This document shows, piece by piece, positions 27,214-35,676 of a stretch of 64,000 nt of DNA. Both the position numbers and the translations under genes were made by a program. A model generated the notes under the pieces. That model was not told the origin of the DNA, searched no databases, and was given only the letters and a program-made list of their open reading frames with translations. Source of the DNA: Saccharopolyspora gloriosae (GTDB lineage: Bacteria; Actinomycetota; Actinomycetes; Mycobacteriales; Pseudonocardiaceae); contig NZ_CP059557.1 of assembly GCF_022828475.1 (NCBI RefSeq), positions 6,433,470 through 6,497,469 of the forward strand. Reading direction: 5' to 3'. Position 1 is the first letter of the stretch; every line of letters starts with the position of its first letter.

Positions 27214-28137
27214 TCAGGTCGTCCAGGTGGCTTCGGGCGGGAGCGGGGTGTGGTGGGCGGTGAGCAGAGCCGCGCGGAAGGCCGCCGCCGCGGTGGTCAG
27301 CGGCCGGGCCGGGTCGCGGACGACGGCGATCCGCCGGTGCACCTCCGGGGCGTGCAGCGGCCGGTGTTCCAGTCCCGCGAAGCGCATCAGCGGCAGGACC
27401 AGGCCGGGGACCGCCGACACGCCCAGCCCCGCCGCGACGAGACCGGCGACGGCGGCGATGTTGCGCGCCGCGACCACCAGCTCCGGACGAGCCTGCGCCG
27501 CCGCGGTCGCGCGGTCGGTGTGCGCCCGGATGCTGCTGGTGGCGTCGAACCCGATGAAGGGCTCACCGTCCAGGTCGTCCCAGCGCAACGAGTCGCGGGC
27601 GGCGAAGCGGTGCTCCGGCGGGAACACGCAGCAGAACCGGTCCGCGGCCAGCGGGTGCGCTTCGAGGTCGTCACCGGTGTCGTCGAGCAGCACGGTCACG
27701 GCGAGGTCCACGTCCCCGGACCGCACCCTGCGCAGCACCTCACCGGACAGGGCGTCCTCGATCGACATCCCGATGCCGAGGTGCTCGGCGCGGTAGGCGG
27801 AGATCACCGGCGGCAGCAGGATCGCCGCGAGTGAAGGCAGCGTCGCCACCCGCACCCGTCCGTGCGCCCCGGCGAGGAACCCGTCGAAGTGCCGCATCCC
27901 GGCGTCGAAGGAGTCGGTGACGCGGCGGGCGATGGCGCAGAACTCGGCGCCCTCCGGGGTGGTCGTCAGCCGCCGGGTGGTGCGTTCGAACAGCGTGACG
28001 CCGAGCTTGCGCTCCACGTCGAGCACGGTGCGGCTCAGCGAGGACTGCGCGAGGTGCAGCCGCTCGGCGGCGGCCGTGAACCCGCCTTCCTCGTGCACCG
28101 CGAGGATCGCCCGGAGCTGCTGCAACGTCAGATCCAT
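27214..28137 (-). CDS. LysR family transcriptional regulator
   Basis: A 307-residue regulator. The N-terminal winged helix (MDLTLQQLRAILAVHEEGGF, residues 1-60, ... LHLAQSSLSRTVLDVERKLG) is followed by a periplasmic-binding-fold effector domain (about 90-300). It is divergent from the CitMHS/AtuA operon with 95 bp between starts, the classic layout of a LysR activator with its target. A palindrome in the gap is its probable binding site. The inducer is unknown. Confidence 0.9.
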   Translation of the reverse strand: MDLTLQQLRAILAVHEEGGFTAAAERLHLAQSSLSRTVLDVERKLGVTLFERTTRRLTTTPEGAEFCAIARRVTDSFDAGMRHFDGFLAGAHGRVRVATLPSLAAILLPPVISAYRAEHLGIGMSIEDALSGEVLRRVRSGDVDLAVTVLLDDTGDDLEAHPLAADRFCCVFPPEHRFAARDSLRWDDLDGEPFIGFDATSSIRAHTDRATAAAQARPELVVAARNIAAVAGLVAAGLGVSAVPGLVLPLMRFAGLEHRPLHAPEVHRRIAVVRDPARPLTTAAAAFRAALLTAHHTPLPPEATWTT

Positions 28138-28150
28138 CCGCACAACGCAT

Positions 28151-28166
28151 GAATCTATCAAGATTC
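28151..28166. promoter_or_regulatory. Candidate LysR-binding palindrome
   Basis: GAATCT-atca-AGATTC is a perfect inverted repeat 14 bp from the LysR start, inside the divergent promoter region. TTGACC at 28172-28177 and CACAGT at 28195-28200, 17 nt apart, could form the target promoter. Confidence 0.5.
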
Positions 28167-28232
28167 GATGCTTGACCGGCATATGCGGACCGGACACAGT
28201 ACTTCCAGCTCAACGCCGGAGGTGCCGCAACG

Positions 28233-29504
28233 ATGCTCGCCGCGACCGGGTTCGTCACCATCGGGACGTTCCTCGCCTTAGTGCTGTCCCGACGGGTGTC
28301 GGTGCTGCTCGCGCTGACCCTGGTGCCGTTGGTGGCGGCACTGGTCACCGGGGCCGCTCCGAGATTGGGCGAGCTGATCGCCGACGGGCTGAGCACCGTC
28401 ACGCCGGTCGCCATCATGATCACCTTCGCGGTGCTGTACTTCAGCCTGATGTCCGACAGCGGGCTGTTCGACCCGCTGGTGGCGCGGATCCTGCGCTGGG
28501 CGAAGGGCGATCCGCTCAAGATCACGGTCGGCACCGCGGTGCTGACGCTGCTGGTCGGCCTCGACGGCGACGGCTCCTCCACCTTCCTGATCACCTGCAC
28601 GGCGATGCTGCCGATCTACCAGCGGCTCGGCATGCGGCGGATCCTGCTGGCCGGGGTGATCGGGCTCGCCGCCGGTGTCATGAACATGACCCCGTGGGGC
28701 GGCCCCGCCGCCCGCACCATGGCGGCGCTGGGCGCGGACAGCTCCGAGGTGTTCCTGCCGATCCTGCCCGCCATGCTCGGCGGGGTCGTGTGGGTGCTGG
28801 TGGTGTCGGTGATCCTCGGCCGCGCGGAGCGCAAGCGCCTCGGCGTCGGCGAGGTGCTCGAGATCGAGCAGCCCGAGCTGGACGGCCCGGCGCGCATCCG
28901 GTTCCGGTTGAACCTGGTGCTCACGCTGCTGCTGGTGGCGGCGCTGCTGGCGCAGCTCGCGGACCTGGAAGTGCTGTTCGTGGTGGCGTTCCTGCTGGCG
29001 CTGCTGATCAACCGGCGGTCCTGGAGCGGGCAGCAGGAGCTGTTCACCAAGCACGGCCACAACGTCGTGCTGGTCACCACGATGATCTTCGCGGCGGGCG
29101 TGTTCACCGGCATCCTCACCGGCACCGGCATGATCCAGGCCATGGCGGAGAGCCTGGTCTCCGTCGTGCCCGCCGGGGCGGGCGGCGTGTTGCCGGTGAT
29201 CACGGCGGTGCTGGGGATGCCGTTGAGCCTGGTGTTCACCGCCGACGCCTACTACTTCGGCGTGGTGCCGGTGCTGGCCGAGACGGCGGCGGCGCTCGGC
29301 GGTGACCCGCTCGCCGTGGGACGGGCCGCGGTGCTGGGGCAGATGACGACCGGTTTCCCGCTGAGTCCGCTGACGGCGGCGACGTTCATCCTGCTCGGCC
29401 TGACCGAGGTGGATCTCGGGGAACACCAGCGGTTCCTGTTCAAGTGGGCGTTCGGCACGACGCTGGTGATGACGGTGGTGGCGGTCCTGACGGGTGCGGT
29501 GTGA
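28233..29504 (+). CDS. CitMHS family transporter
   Basis: A 423-residue membrane protein with about 11-12 helices of the CitMHS (metal-citrate:H+ symporter) family. Typical segments are VGLDGDGSSTFLITCTAMLP and VMNMTPWGGPAARTMAALG, plus the C-terminal FTADAYYFGVVPVL. CitMHS proteins import citrate or similar tricarboxylates complexed with divalent metal; the substrate here is inferred. ATG 28233 has GGAGGT 9 nt upstream. The stop overlaps the next start by one base (TGATG). Confidence 0.88.
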   Translation: MLAATGFVTIGTFLALVLSRRVSVLLALTLVPLVAALVTGAAPRLGELIADGLSTVTPVAIMITFAVLYFSLMSDSGLFDPLVARILRWAKGDPLKITVGTAVLTLLVGLDGDGSSTFLITCTAMLPIYQRLGMRRILLAGVIGLAAGVMNMTPWGGPAARTMAALGADSSEVFLPILPAMLGGVVWVLVVSVILGRAERKRLGVGEVLEIEQPELDGPARIRFRLNLVLTLLLVAALLAQLADLEVLFVVAFLLALLINRRSWSGQQELFTKHGHNVVLVTTMIFAAGVFTGILTGTGMIQAMAESLVSVVPAGAGGVLPVITAVLGMPLSLVFTADAYYFGVVPVLAETAAALGGDPLAVGRAAVLGQMTTGFPLSPLTAATFILLGLTEVDLGEHQRFLFKWAFGTTLVMTVVAVLTGAV

Positions 29505-30814
29505 TGACGCGGATCGGGAGCGGTGCCGGTTTCGCCGGCGATCGGATCGAGCCCGCGGTGGCGCTGGCCGAGCACGCCGGGCTGGACGACTTGGTGCTGG
29601 AGTGCCTGGCGGAACGCACCATCGCGCTCGGCCAGCAGCGCAGGCTCGCCGACCCGGGCCTCGGCTACGACCCGCGACTGCGGGCCAGGTTCGAGCGGCT
29701 GCTTCCGGTGGCGGCTCGCCGGGGCGTGCGGGTGCTGACGAACATGGGCGCGGCGAACCCGCTCGCGGCCGGGGAGGTCACTCGCGAGCTGTTGCGGGAG
29801 CACCGGCTGCCGGGCCGGGTGGCGGTCGTGACCGGTGACGACGTGCTCGCCGAGCTGGATCTCGCGGCGCCCGCGTGGGAGGACGGGATCGCGCTGGGCG
29901 AGCACGGCGAGGTCGTGTCCGCCAACGCCTACCTAGGCGCGGACGCGCTGCTGCCCGCGCTGACGACCGGTGCGTCGGTGGTGCTCACCGGCCGGGTGGC
30001 CGACCCGTCGCTGTTCCTGGCGCCGCTCGCGGACCGGCTCGGCTGGGACCTCGCCGATCCCGATCAGACCGCGGCGGGCACGCTCGTCGGGCATCTGCTG
30101 GAGTGCGCCGGGCAGGTCACCGGCGGCTACTTCGCGGACCCCGGCGTCAAGGACGTGCCCGGCCTGGCCGACTTGGGGTTCCCGTTCGCCGACGTGTCGC
30201 CCGACGGTGCGGCGGAGCTCGGGAAGCTCGACGGCACCGGCGGCGTGGTGAGCCGGGCGACGGTGCGGGAACAGCTGCTCTACGAAGTCACCGATCCCAC
30301 CGGTTATCGCACGCCGGACGTGGTGCTGGACTTCCGCGAGGTCACGGCCACCGAGGCCGGGCGGGACCGGGTGCGGATCGCGGGTGCTCGCGGGCGGTCC
30401 CGGCCGGATGAGCTCAAGGTCAGCGTCGGCTACCGGGCCGGTCACCGCGCGGAGGCCGAGATCAGCTACGCCGGGCCGAACGCCGCCCGCCGCGCCCGGC
30501 TCGCCGCCGAGGTCGTCACCGAACGGCTCGGCGGCACCGGACTGCGGGTGCGCGCGGAGGTCCTCGGGCAGCTCGGCGACTCCCCGTCGGCCACGGCCGA
30601 GTGCAGGCTGCGGGTCGCCGCGCTTGCGCCGGACGGTGAACGGGCCGATCTGGTGTGCCACGAGGTCGAATCGCTGTACACGAACGGTCCCGCCGGGGGC
30701 GGCGGAGTGCGCACCTCGGTGCGCGACGTGATCGGGATCGTGTCCACCTCGATCTCCCGCGACCTGGTGCGTCCGCGGGTGACGGTGCTGGAGGCCGACG
30801 ATGCTGCTGCATGA
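29504..30814 (+). CDS. AtuA-family protein (DUF1446)
   Basis: A 436-residue protein of the acyclic-terpene-utilisation AtuA family (DUF1446). Recognisable parts are the N-terminal IGSGAGFAGDRIEPAVALAE and the middle HLLECAGQVTGGYFADPGVK. AtuA is needed for citronellol/geraniol growth in Pseudomonas, but its reaction is unknown and many homologues sit in unrelated pathways. It is coupled to the transporter (TGATG) and overlaps the next gene by 14 bases. The partner transporter suggests a tricarboxylate or branched-acid substrate. Confidence 0.82.
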   Translation: MTRIGSGAGFAGDRIEPAVALAEHAGLDDLVLECLAERTIALGQQRRLADPGLGYDPRLRARFERLLPVAARRGVRVLTNMGAANPLAAGEVTRELLREHRLPGRVAVVTGDDVLAELDLAAPAWEDGIALGEHGEVVSANAYLGADALLPALTTGASVVLTGRVADPSLFLAPLADRLGWDLADPDQTAAGTLVGHLLECAGQVTGGYFADPGVKDVPGLADLGFPFADVSPDGAAELGKLDGTGGVVSRATVREQLLYEVTDPTGYRTPDVVLDFREVTATEAGRDRVRIAGARGRSRPDELKVSVGYRAGHRAEAEISYAGPNAARRARLAAEVVTERLGGTGLRVRAEVLGQLGDSPSATAECRLRVAALAPDGERADLVCHEVESLYTNGPAGGGGVRTSVRDVIGIVSTSISRDLVRPRVTVLEADDAAA

Positions 30815-31109
30815 GCTGGCGCACTGCCGAGCCGGGGACAAGGGCGACATGTCGACGCTGTCGTTGTTCCCGCACGACGACGCCGATTTCGAGCTGCTGC
30901 GCCGCGAGGTCACCACCGACCGGGTGCGCACGCACCTGGCGGACCGAGTGCGCGGGGAGGTCCTGCGCTACGAACTGCCGAACCTGTGCGCGCTGCAGTT
31001 CGTCTGCCACCAGGCGCTCGACGGCGGGGTGACGACGTCACTCGCCCTGGACACCCACGGCAAAACCCTCAGCCACCGCCTGCTCGCCCTCCGGCTGACC
31101 GAACTTTGA
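30801..31109 (+). CDS. AtuA-associated small protein
   Basis: A 102-residue protein (MLLHELAHCRAGDKGDMSTL) that matches the small domain found C-terminal to, or encoded beside, AtuA proteins. The GDKGD stretch followed by a beta-rich body is characteristic. It overlaps AtuA by 14 bases in another frame, so the two are surely co-translated. In some bacteria they are one fused polypeptide; here they are split. Confidence 0.8.
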   Translation: MLLHELAHCRAGDKGDMSTLSLFPHDDADFELLRREVTTDRVRTHLADRVRGEVLRYELPNLCALQFVCHQALDGGVTTSLALDTHGKTLSHRLLALRLTEL

Positions 31110-31180
31110 TCTTGTACGCGCCGGCGATCGCACTCGCCCTGTCAGCGGTAAGCCGATGAGCAGCGACCACCAAAGCAACA

Positions 31181-31310
31181 GGACCACCGGCGGGTTCTCA
31201 GCTGTCTCGCGAGGACGGCTTTTCCCTCGTGGCGGAGCCACTCGGGAAATAACCCCGCAACGGAAGACACCTGAGGTTCCGCCACCCGGACACCAAAGCA
31301 GAACGAGCAG
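31181..31310 (+). repeat. Structured intergenic repeat, copy B (diverged)
   Basis: The closing GCGG/CCGC stem and GTT loops are kept. The outer arms (from 31197 and ending 31275) pair for CTCAG and TGTCT with one mismatch. The distal hairpin TTTTCCC-GTGGC/GCCAC-GGGAAA (about 31220-31248) is intact. The small ATGCGC stem and mini-hairpin array are absent. The copy ends 3 nt before the menG stop codon. Confidence 0.75.
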
Positions 31311-31313
31311 CGA

Positions 31314-32003
31314 TCACTCAGGCTTGAAAGCCCGGTGCACGGCGACGGCTCCGCCCATGAGGTCGCGCCAAGCGACCCGAGACCAGCCCGCCTCGGCGAT
31401 CTTCGCCGACAGCTCCTGCTGGTCCGGCCAAGCCCGGATGGACTCGGCGAGGTAGACGTACGCGTCCGGGTTGGACGACACGGCGCGCGCGATGGACGGC
31501 AGCGCCCGCATCACGTAGTTCATGTACACCGTGCGGAACGGTTCCCAGGTGGGAGTGGAGAACTCGCACACCACGAGCCGCCCGCCGGGCCGCACCACGC
31601 GGGCCATCTCCCGCAGCCCCGCCACGGTGTCCACCACGTTGCGCAGGCCGAACGAGATCGTCGCCGCGTCGAACGAGCCGTCCGCGAACGGCAGGTGCAG
31701 CGCGTCCGCGGCCACCATCGGCAGCCCGCGATCCCGGCCCACCGACAGCATGCCGAGCGAGAAGTCGGCGGCCACGCACCACGCGCCGGACCGCGCGAGC
31801 TCCACGGTCGACACGCCACTGCCCGCGGCCAGGTCCAGCACCCGCTCGCCCGGTTTCGGGGCGACCGCCTGCGTGGTGATCTGCCGCCACCGCCGGTCCT
31901 GGCCGAACGACATCACCGTGTTCGTCAGGTCGTAGCGCTTCGCGACGCCGTCGAACATCGCGGCGACCGCTTGCGGATCCTTGTCCAAACCGGCACGAGA
32001 CAC
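31314..32003 (-). CDS. menG: Demethylmenaquinone methyltransferase
   Basis: A 229-residue SAM-dependent methyltransferase of the UbiE/MenG family. It has the AdoMet motif [16 protein letters not shown] and the family signatures [12 protein letters not shown] and [16 protein letters not shown]. It performs the last methylation of menaquinone synthesis. The start is GTG 32003, with a TAGGCT -10 box 6 nt upstream and no ribosome-binding site, so the mRNA is probably leaderless. Position next to mgtA matches mycobacteria (Rv0557-Rv0558). Confidence 0.92.
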   Translation of the reverse strand: MSRAGLDKDPQAVAAMFDGVAKRYDLTNTVMSFGQDRRWRQITTQAVAPKPGERVLDLAAGSGVSTVELARSGAWCVAADFSLGMLSVGRDRGLPMVAADALHLPFADGSFDAATISFGLRNVVDTVAGLREMARVVRPGGRLVVCEFSTPTWEPFRTVYMNYVMRALPSIARAVSSNPDAYVYLAESIRAWPDQQELSAKIAEAGWSRVAWRDLMGGAVAVHRAFKPE

Positions 32004-32009
32004 GCCTGC

Positions 32010-32015
32010 AGCCTA
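32010..32015 (-). promoter_or_regulatory. -10 box for leaderless menG
   Basis: TAGGCT on the minus strand, 6 nt before the GTG start. This is the same hexamer at the same spacing as in front of menF. Confidence 0.55.
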
Positions 32016-32029
32016 CGTGCAGCGCACGC

Positions 32030-33160
32030 TCACGCGGCCAGCCGGTCGGCCCCGGGACGCCCGATGACCTCCCCGTAGTGGCCGATCAACTGCTCGCACA
32101 GCGCGGGCCAGGTCCGCTGCGCGACGGACTCCCGCGCGGCCGTGCCGAAACGGGACCGCAGCCCCGGATCCCGCAACGTTGCGATGGCCGCGCGGAGCCG
32201 CTCGGCGTGCGCTTCGGCGTCGTGCGGCGGCAACAGGTAACCGGTCCGGCCGGGCAGCACCAGGTCGCGCGGGCCGCCCGCGTCGGGCGCGATGGCGGGG
32301 ACGCCGGAGGCCATCGCCTCCTGCACCGACTGGCAGAACGTCTCGTACGGGCCGGTGTGCACGAACACGTCGAGGCTCGCGTAGATCCGCGCCAGCTCGT
32401 CGCCGGTGCGCAGCCCCAGGAACGCGGCGCCGGGGAGGTCCGCGGCGAGCGCCTCCCGCTGCGGTCCGTCGCCGACCACCACGACCCGCACCCCTGGGAC
32501 GTCGACGAGCGCCGCGAGCCGCTCGACGTGCTTCTCCGGGGCGAGCCTGCCGACGTAGCCGACCAGCAGCTCCCCGTTCGGGGCAAGCTCGGCGCGCAGC
32601 GACTCGTCGCGCTTCGCCGGGTGGAACCGGGCGGTGTCCACACCGCGCCCCCACCGGTGCACTCGTGGGATGCCGTGTTCGCGCAACGCCTCCGCGGCCC
32701 AGGTCGACGGCGCGAGCGTGCGGTCCGCACCGCAGTGCAGCCGCCGCGTCCAGCGCCACGCGGCCCGCGCCGTCAACCCCAGCCCGTACGACTCGGCGAA
32801 CCCGGCGACGTCGGTCTGGTACACGGCGACCGTCGGCACGCCCAGCTTCCGCGCCGCCGCGAGCCCCCTGGCACCCACCACGAACGGCGAGGCCAGATGC
32901 ACCACGTCCGGCTGGAAGTCCTGCAACCCCTGCAGCAACCGGCGGGTCGGGAACCCGATCGGCAACGAGGACACCACCGGGATGTCCACCGCGGGCAACC
33001 GGATCACCGGAATGCCCGCATGCTCCTCCGGCCCCGCCCCCGGCGCGATCACAAGAGCCTCGTCACCCCGGCGACGCAAATGCTCGATCACCCGCAGCAC
33101 CGAGTTGGTAACCCCGTTGACCTGCGGAAGGAAACTCTCCGACACGATGGCGACCCGCAC
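32030..33160 (-). CDS. mgtA: GT4 glycosyltransferase, MgtA-like mannosyltransferase
   Basis: A 376-residue GT-B glycosyltransferase. The N-terminal domain begins [20 protein letters not shown], and the C-terminal donor domain includes [16 protein letters not shown] and the acidic motif [20 protein letters not shown]. It matches the mycobacterial MgtA (Rv0557) type, a GDP-mannose-dependent alpha-mannosyltransferase acting on glycolipid acceptors for lipoglycan synthesis. Adjacency to menG supports this. The start is GTG 33160; no clear ribosome-binding site is seen, so a nearby GTG could be used instead. Confidence 0.85.
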   Translation of the reverse strand: MRVAIVSESFLPQVNGVTNSVLRVIEHLRRRGDEALVIAPGAGPEEHAGIPVIRLPAVDIPVVSSLPIGFPTRRLLQGLQDFQPDVVHLASPFVVGARGLAAARKLGVPTVAVYQTDVAGFAESYGLGLTARAAWRWTRRLHCGADRTLAPSTWAAEALREHGIPRVHRWGRGVDTARFHPAKRDESLRAELAPNGELLVGYVGRLAPEKHVERLAALVDVPGVRVVVVGDGPQREALAADLPGAAFLGLRTGDELARIYASLDVFVHTGPYETFCQSVQEAMASGVPAIAPDAGGPRDLVLPGRTGYLLPPHDAEAHAERLRAAIATLRDPGLRSRFGTAARESVAQRTWPALCEQLIGHYGEVIGRPGADRLAA

Positions 33161-33289
33161 GACGACACAGTCCCGCCCCACCCCGGCGAAGAGGCGACCC
33201 CCAAATGACGCCCCCCAGAACACCAACGTAAAAACCAGCCAACTACCAAGAAGAATCCGTACAGCCGACGGCGAAGAGCCACAAAGGGC

Positions 33290-33507
33290 GGGCCAAGCCG
33301 CGCTTGCCCCGCAGCCAAAGACAGTGCCTCGCGGCGCAGCCGTGCCTCGCAGCGCAGCCGTGCAGTCGGCGGCGAAGCCCGCCAAGGGCAAAGCGAAGCA
33401 AGCCTGCCTCGCGGCCAAAGGCCGTGCCTCGCGGCGCAGCCGTGCCTGGCGGCCGAAGGCCGTGCCTTGCGGCGAAGCCGTGCCTTGCGGCCGAAGGCCG
33501 TGCCTGG
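33290..33507 (+). repeat. Mini-hairpin array before repeat copy C
   Basis: A run of about eight 18-20-bp units such as GCGGCGAAGCCGTGCCTT and GCGGCCGAAGGCCGTGCCT, several forming CGGC-GAA-GCCG or GGCC-GAA-GGCC palindromes, with older variants (GCGGCGCAGCCGTGCC) upstream. It leads directly into the structured element. Confidence 0.8.
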
Positions 33508-33690
33508 ATGCGCGTCAGCGCATAGCCCACGCAAGCAAAACGACCACCGGCGGGTTCTCAGCGGCCTTCTCGCGAGGACAGCAGCCCGGACCCAGATTTC
33601 GCTGTGTATCGGACATACATGAGAAATGGATCCCGCAGCGAGAAGGCCGCTGAGGTTCCGCTACCCAGACACCCCAGCAACAAGAGCCCT
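33508..33690 (+). repeat. Structured intergenic repeat, copy C (variant apical loop)
   Basis: Outer arms 33557-33573 (CTCAGCGGCCTTCTCGC) and 33638-33654 pair perfectly over 17 bp, though their sequence differs from other copies. The small stem ATGCGC/GCGCAT is at 33508-33523. The distal hairpin found elsewhere is replaced by an unrelated one, ATTTC/GAAAT enclosing TGTAT/ATACA. The conserved loop strands GAGGACAGC and GATCCCGCA are kept. Confidence 0.85.
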
Positions 33691-33735
33691 GGAAGTAATC
33701 ACTAAAACCAACCTTCCACGCACCACACCAACCAC

Positions 33736-33890
33736 ACACCAAGCCCGGGAAGGCCCTAAAACCCCACCCACACGCCAAGCCGAACAAGACTCCAAAACCC
33801 CCGCCCACACGCCAAGCCAGGGAAGTCCCTAAACCCCACCACACGCCAAGCCGGACAAGACTCCAAAACCCCCGCCCCGCACACCAAGCC
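33736..33890. repeat. 71-bp two-unit tandem repeat
   Basis: Units of 34 bp (containing AAGCC-GGGAAG-CCCTAAA, at 33736 and 33807) alternate with units of 37-40 bp (containing ACAAGACTCCAAAACCC, at 33770 and 33841), followed by a partial fifth unit. The higher-order period is exactly 71 bp. With 33161-33735 this fills the 823-bp gap between the divergent mgtA and IMPase-family genes; no gene is supportable there. Confidence 0.8.
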
Positions 33891-33983
33891 TCGCAGCTTC
33901 GCGGGCAAAGGTCGGCAGGTTCTCTTTCTGTGTCCATCTTGGTGTGGCTTCGCATACACCCGGGGTCATGACACTGGAGCGGC

Positions 33984-34850
33984 ATGACGGTCTTGCCTTC
34001 GCAGCCTTCCCACGGCATCGAGCCCGGACTTGTTTCCCGTGCGCTGGAGGTCGCCGGGCGGCTCGCGAACGATGCCGCCGACGTGATCACCGCGACGGCG
34101 GGGCGGGGAGCTAGGCCCGCGGCTTCGGAGTCACCGTTCGACTGGGTCACCGATACGGGGCGCACCTTGGAGCGGCACACGCGGCGCGTGCTGGGTGACG
34201 AGTTCCCCGGTGTGCCGGTGTTCGGCGAGGAATTCGACTCCGACCCCGAATGGTCCACGTCGGTCGCCGACCAGCTCACGGCCCGGTCGGGTTCGGCCCG
34301 GTACCGCTGGTCCGTCGATCCGGTGGACGGGACGGCGAACTACGTGGCGGGCATGCCGTGGTGCGCCTACAGCCTCGCGATGCTGGACGAGCACGGCCCG
34401 GTGGTGGGGGTGGTGGCCGACCCGTACCGCTCCCAGATCTACGCGGCCGCGCGGGGCCGGGGCATGCGGGCGAACGGCACCCCGGTGCGGCTCGCCGACC
34501 AGAAGGAGACTCGCGCGGGCATCGTGTGCACCGAGCTCACCCGCAGCGGGACGTGGCCGGGCATGGACCGGTTCATCAGCAACGCGACGAAGGCCCAGGT
34601 GGGAGTGCGGTTGCTGGGCTCTCCGGCGTTGGCGATCGCGCAGGTCGCGTTGGGGCATGCCACGGCGGCGGTGTTGGACTCCTACGAGGAGTGGGATGTG
34701 GCGGGTGCGCTGGCCCTGGCCGTCGAGTCGGGTGCCGCCGTGCTGGACCGGCGGGGCGAGCCTGCGACGTTACCGATGGGCGGCCTGCTGGTGGCGGGTC
34801 CGGCGGTGGCCGGTGACGTGCTGGAGTGGTGGCAGCAGGCCGCGCTCTGA
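33984..34850 (+). CDS. Inositol monophosphatase family protein
   Basis: A 288-residue Mg-dependent sugar-phosphatase. The metal motifs are GEE (81-83) and VDPVDGTANYVAGMPWC (from about 111), with the C-terminal YEEWDVAGALALA. Members dephosphorylate inositol-1-phosphate, histidinol phosphate or 3',5'-bisphosphates; the substrate cannot be assigned. Next to mgtA, an inositol-phosphate role in phosphoinositide lipid synthesis is possible but unproven. ATG 33984 has GGAG 4 nt upstream. Confidence 0.85.
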   Translation: MTVLPSQPSHGIEPGLVSRALEVAGRLANDAADVITATAGRGARPAASESPFDWVTDTGRTLERHTRRVLGDEFPGVPVFGEEFDSDPEWSTSVADQLTARSGSARYRWSVDPVDGTANYVAGMPWCAYSLAMLDEHGPVVGVVADPYRSQIYAAARGRGMRANGTPVRLADQKETRAGIVCTELTRSGTWPGMDRFISNATKAQVGVRLLGSPALAIAQVALGHATAAVLDSYEEWDVAGALALAVESGAAVLDRRGEPATLPMGGLLVAGPAVAGDVLEWWQQAAL

Positions 34851-34874
34851 TTCGTCACGTCCCGGCCCGTTCCG

Positions 34875-35519
34875 TCACGTTCCGGACAGCGCGGGCGCCG
34901 AGACCGGCAGGTCGAGCGGTGCCGCCGCGGTGCGCTCGACCGACCCGAACACCGCCGACATGGGGCGCAGCAACGGGAATTGGTCGCGCAGCACGGCGAC
35001 CTGGCGGTGCATCCGGTGCAGATCGGGCGCGGCGACGAGTTCGACGACGATGTTCAGCACGTGATCGGCGATCACGCCGAAGCGTTCGGCGACGTCGGCG
35101 ATCTGCCCGCGCACCCGCCGGAGCACTTCATCGCCGTGTTCGGCGTCCGGCAGACCCCGCGAGCCGGTGTTGAGGCCGCGCCCCACTTCCACCAACGCCT
35201 CCACGCTGGGGAGTTCGGCGTCCATCCGGCGCACCACCATCAGCAGCGCTTCCCGCGCCCGCGCGGAGGACACGGAGTCGACGGCGCACCTGGCCCGCGC
35301 CACCGCCTGCTCACATCGGTGCAGATCGCGCAGCAGCACCGTGTCGGCGTGGTGCGGTCGGCCGAGTCCGTGGTCCTTCGGCGGCTCGCCGGCCGGCTGC
35401 GGCCGGTCCTCGGGGGGCACCGGCCGGTTCCGGAACCTGCTCCAGGCCAGCAACGTGCCGGCCGCGCCCAGCGCTCCCGCGAACATTCCCGCCACCACTG
35501 CCAACCAGAAACCGTTCAT
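34875..35519 (-). CDS. Membrane-anchored protein of unknown function
   Basis: A 214-residue protein not recognised as a known family. One N-terminal membrane helix (about residues 3-27, WLAVVAGMFAGALGAAGTLL) is followed by a basic, Pro-rich linker to about residue 60. The rest is a mostly alpha-helical soluble region (TVLLRDLHRCEQAVARARCA and later heptad-like stretches) that might form a coiled coil. It converges with the IMPase gene (24 bp apart). Confidence 0.6.
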   Translation of the reverse strand: MNGFWLAVVAGMFAGALGAAGTLLAWSRFRNRPVPPEDRPQPAGEPPKDHGLGRPHHADTVLLRDLHRCEQAVARARCAVDSVSSARAREALLMVVRRMDAELPSVEALVEVGRGLNTGSRGLPDAEHGDEVLRRVRGQIADVAERFGVIADHVLNIVVELVAAPDLHRMHRQVAVLRDQFPLLRPMSAVFGSVERTAAAPLDLPVSAPALSGT

Positions 35520-35676
35520 CTCCAGTTGCGCCTTCCGCTCGGTTTCCGCGTACCACCTTCGCCCCCAAGACGGTCCTGCGGCGGACCCGCCGGGTTTTTC
35601 CCGGCATCACGCCTACTTTGCCCGCACGACCGCCGTGGATCGTGCGGGAAAGTACTCATTCGCGGAAACGGAATCA

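Noticed and set aside
33736-33890. CRISPR array
   Set aside because: The repeats are contiguous and both unit types recur. There are no unique spacers and no cas genes.
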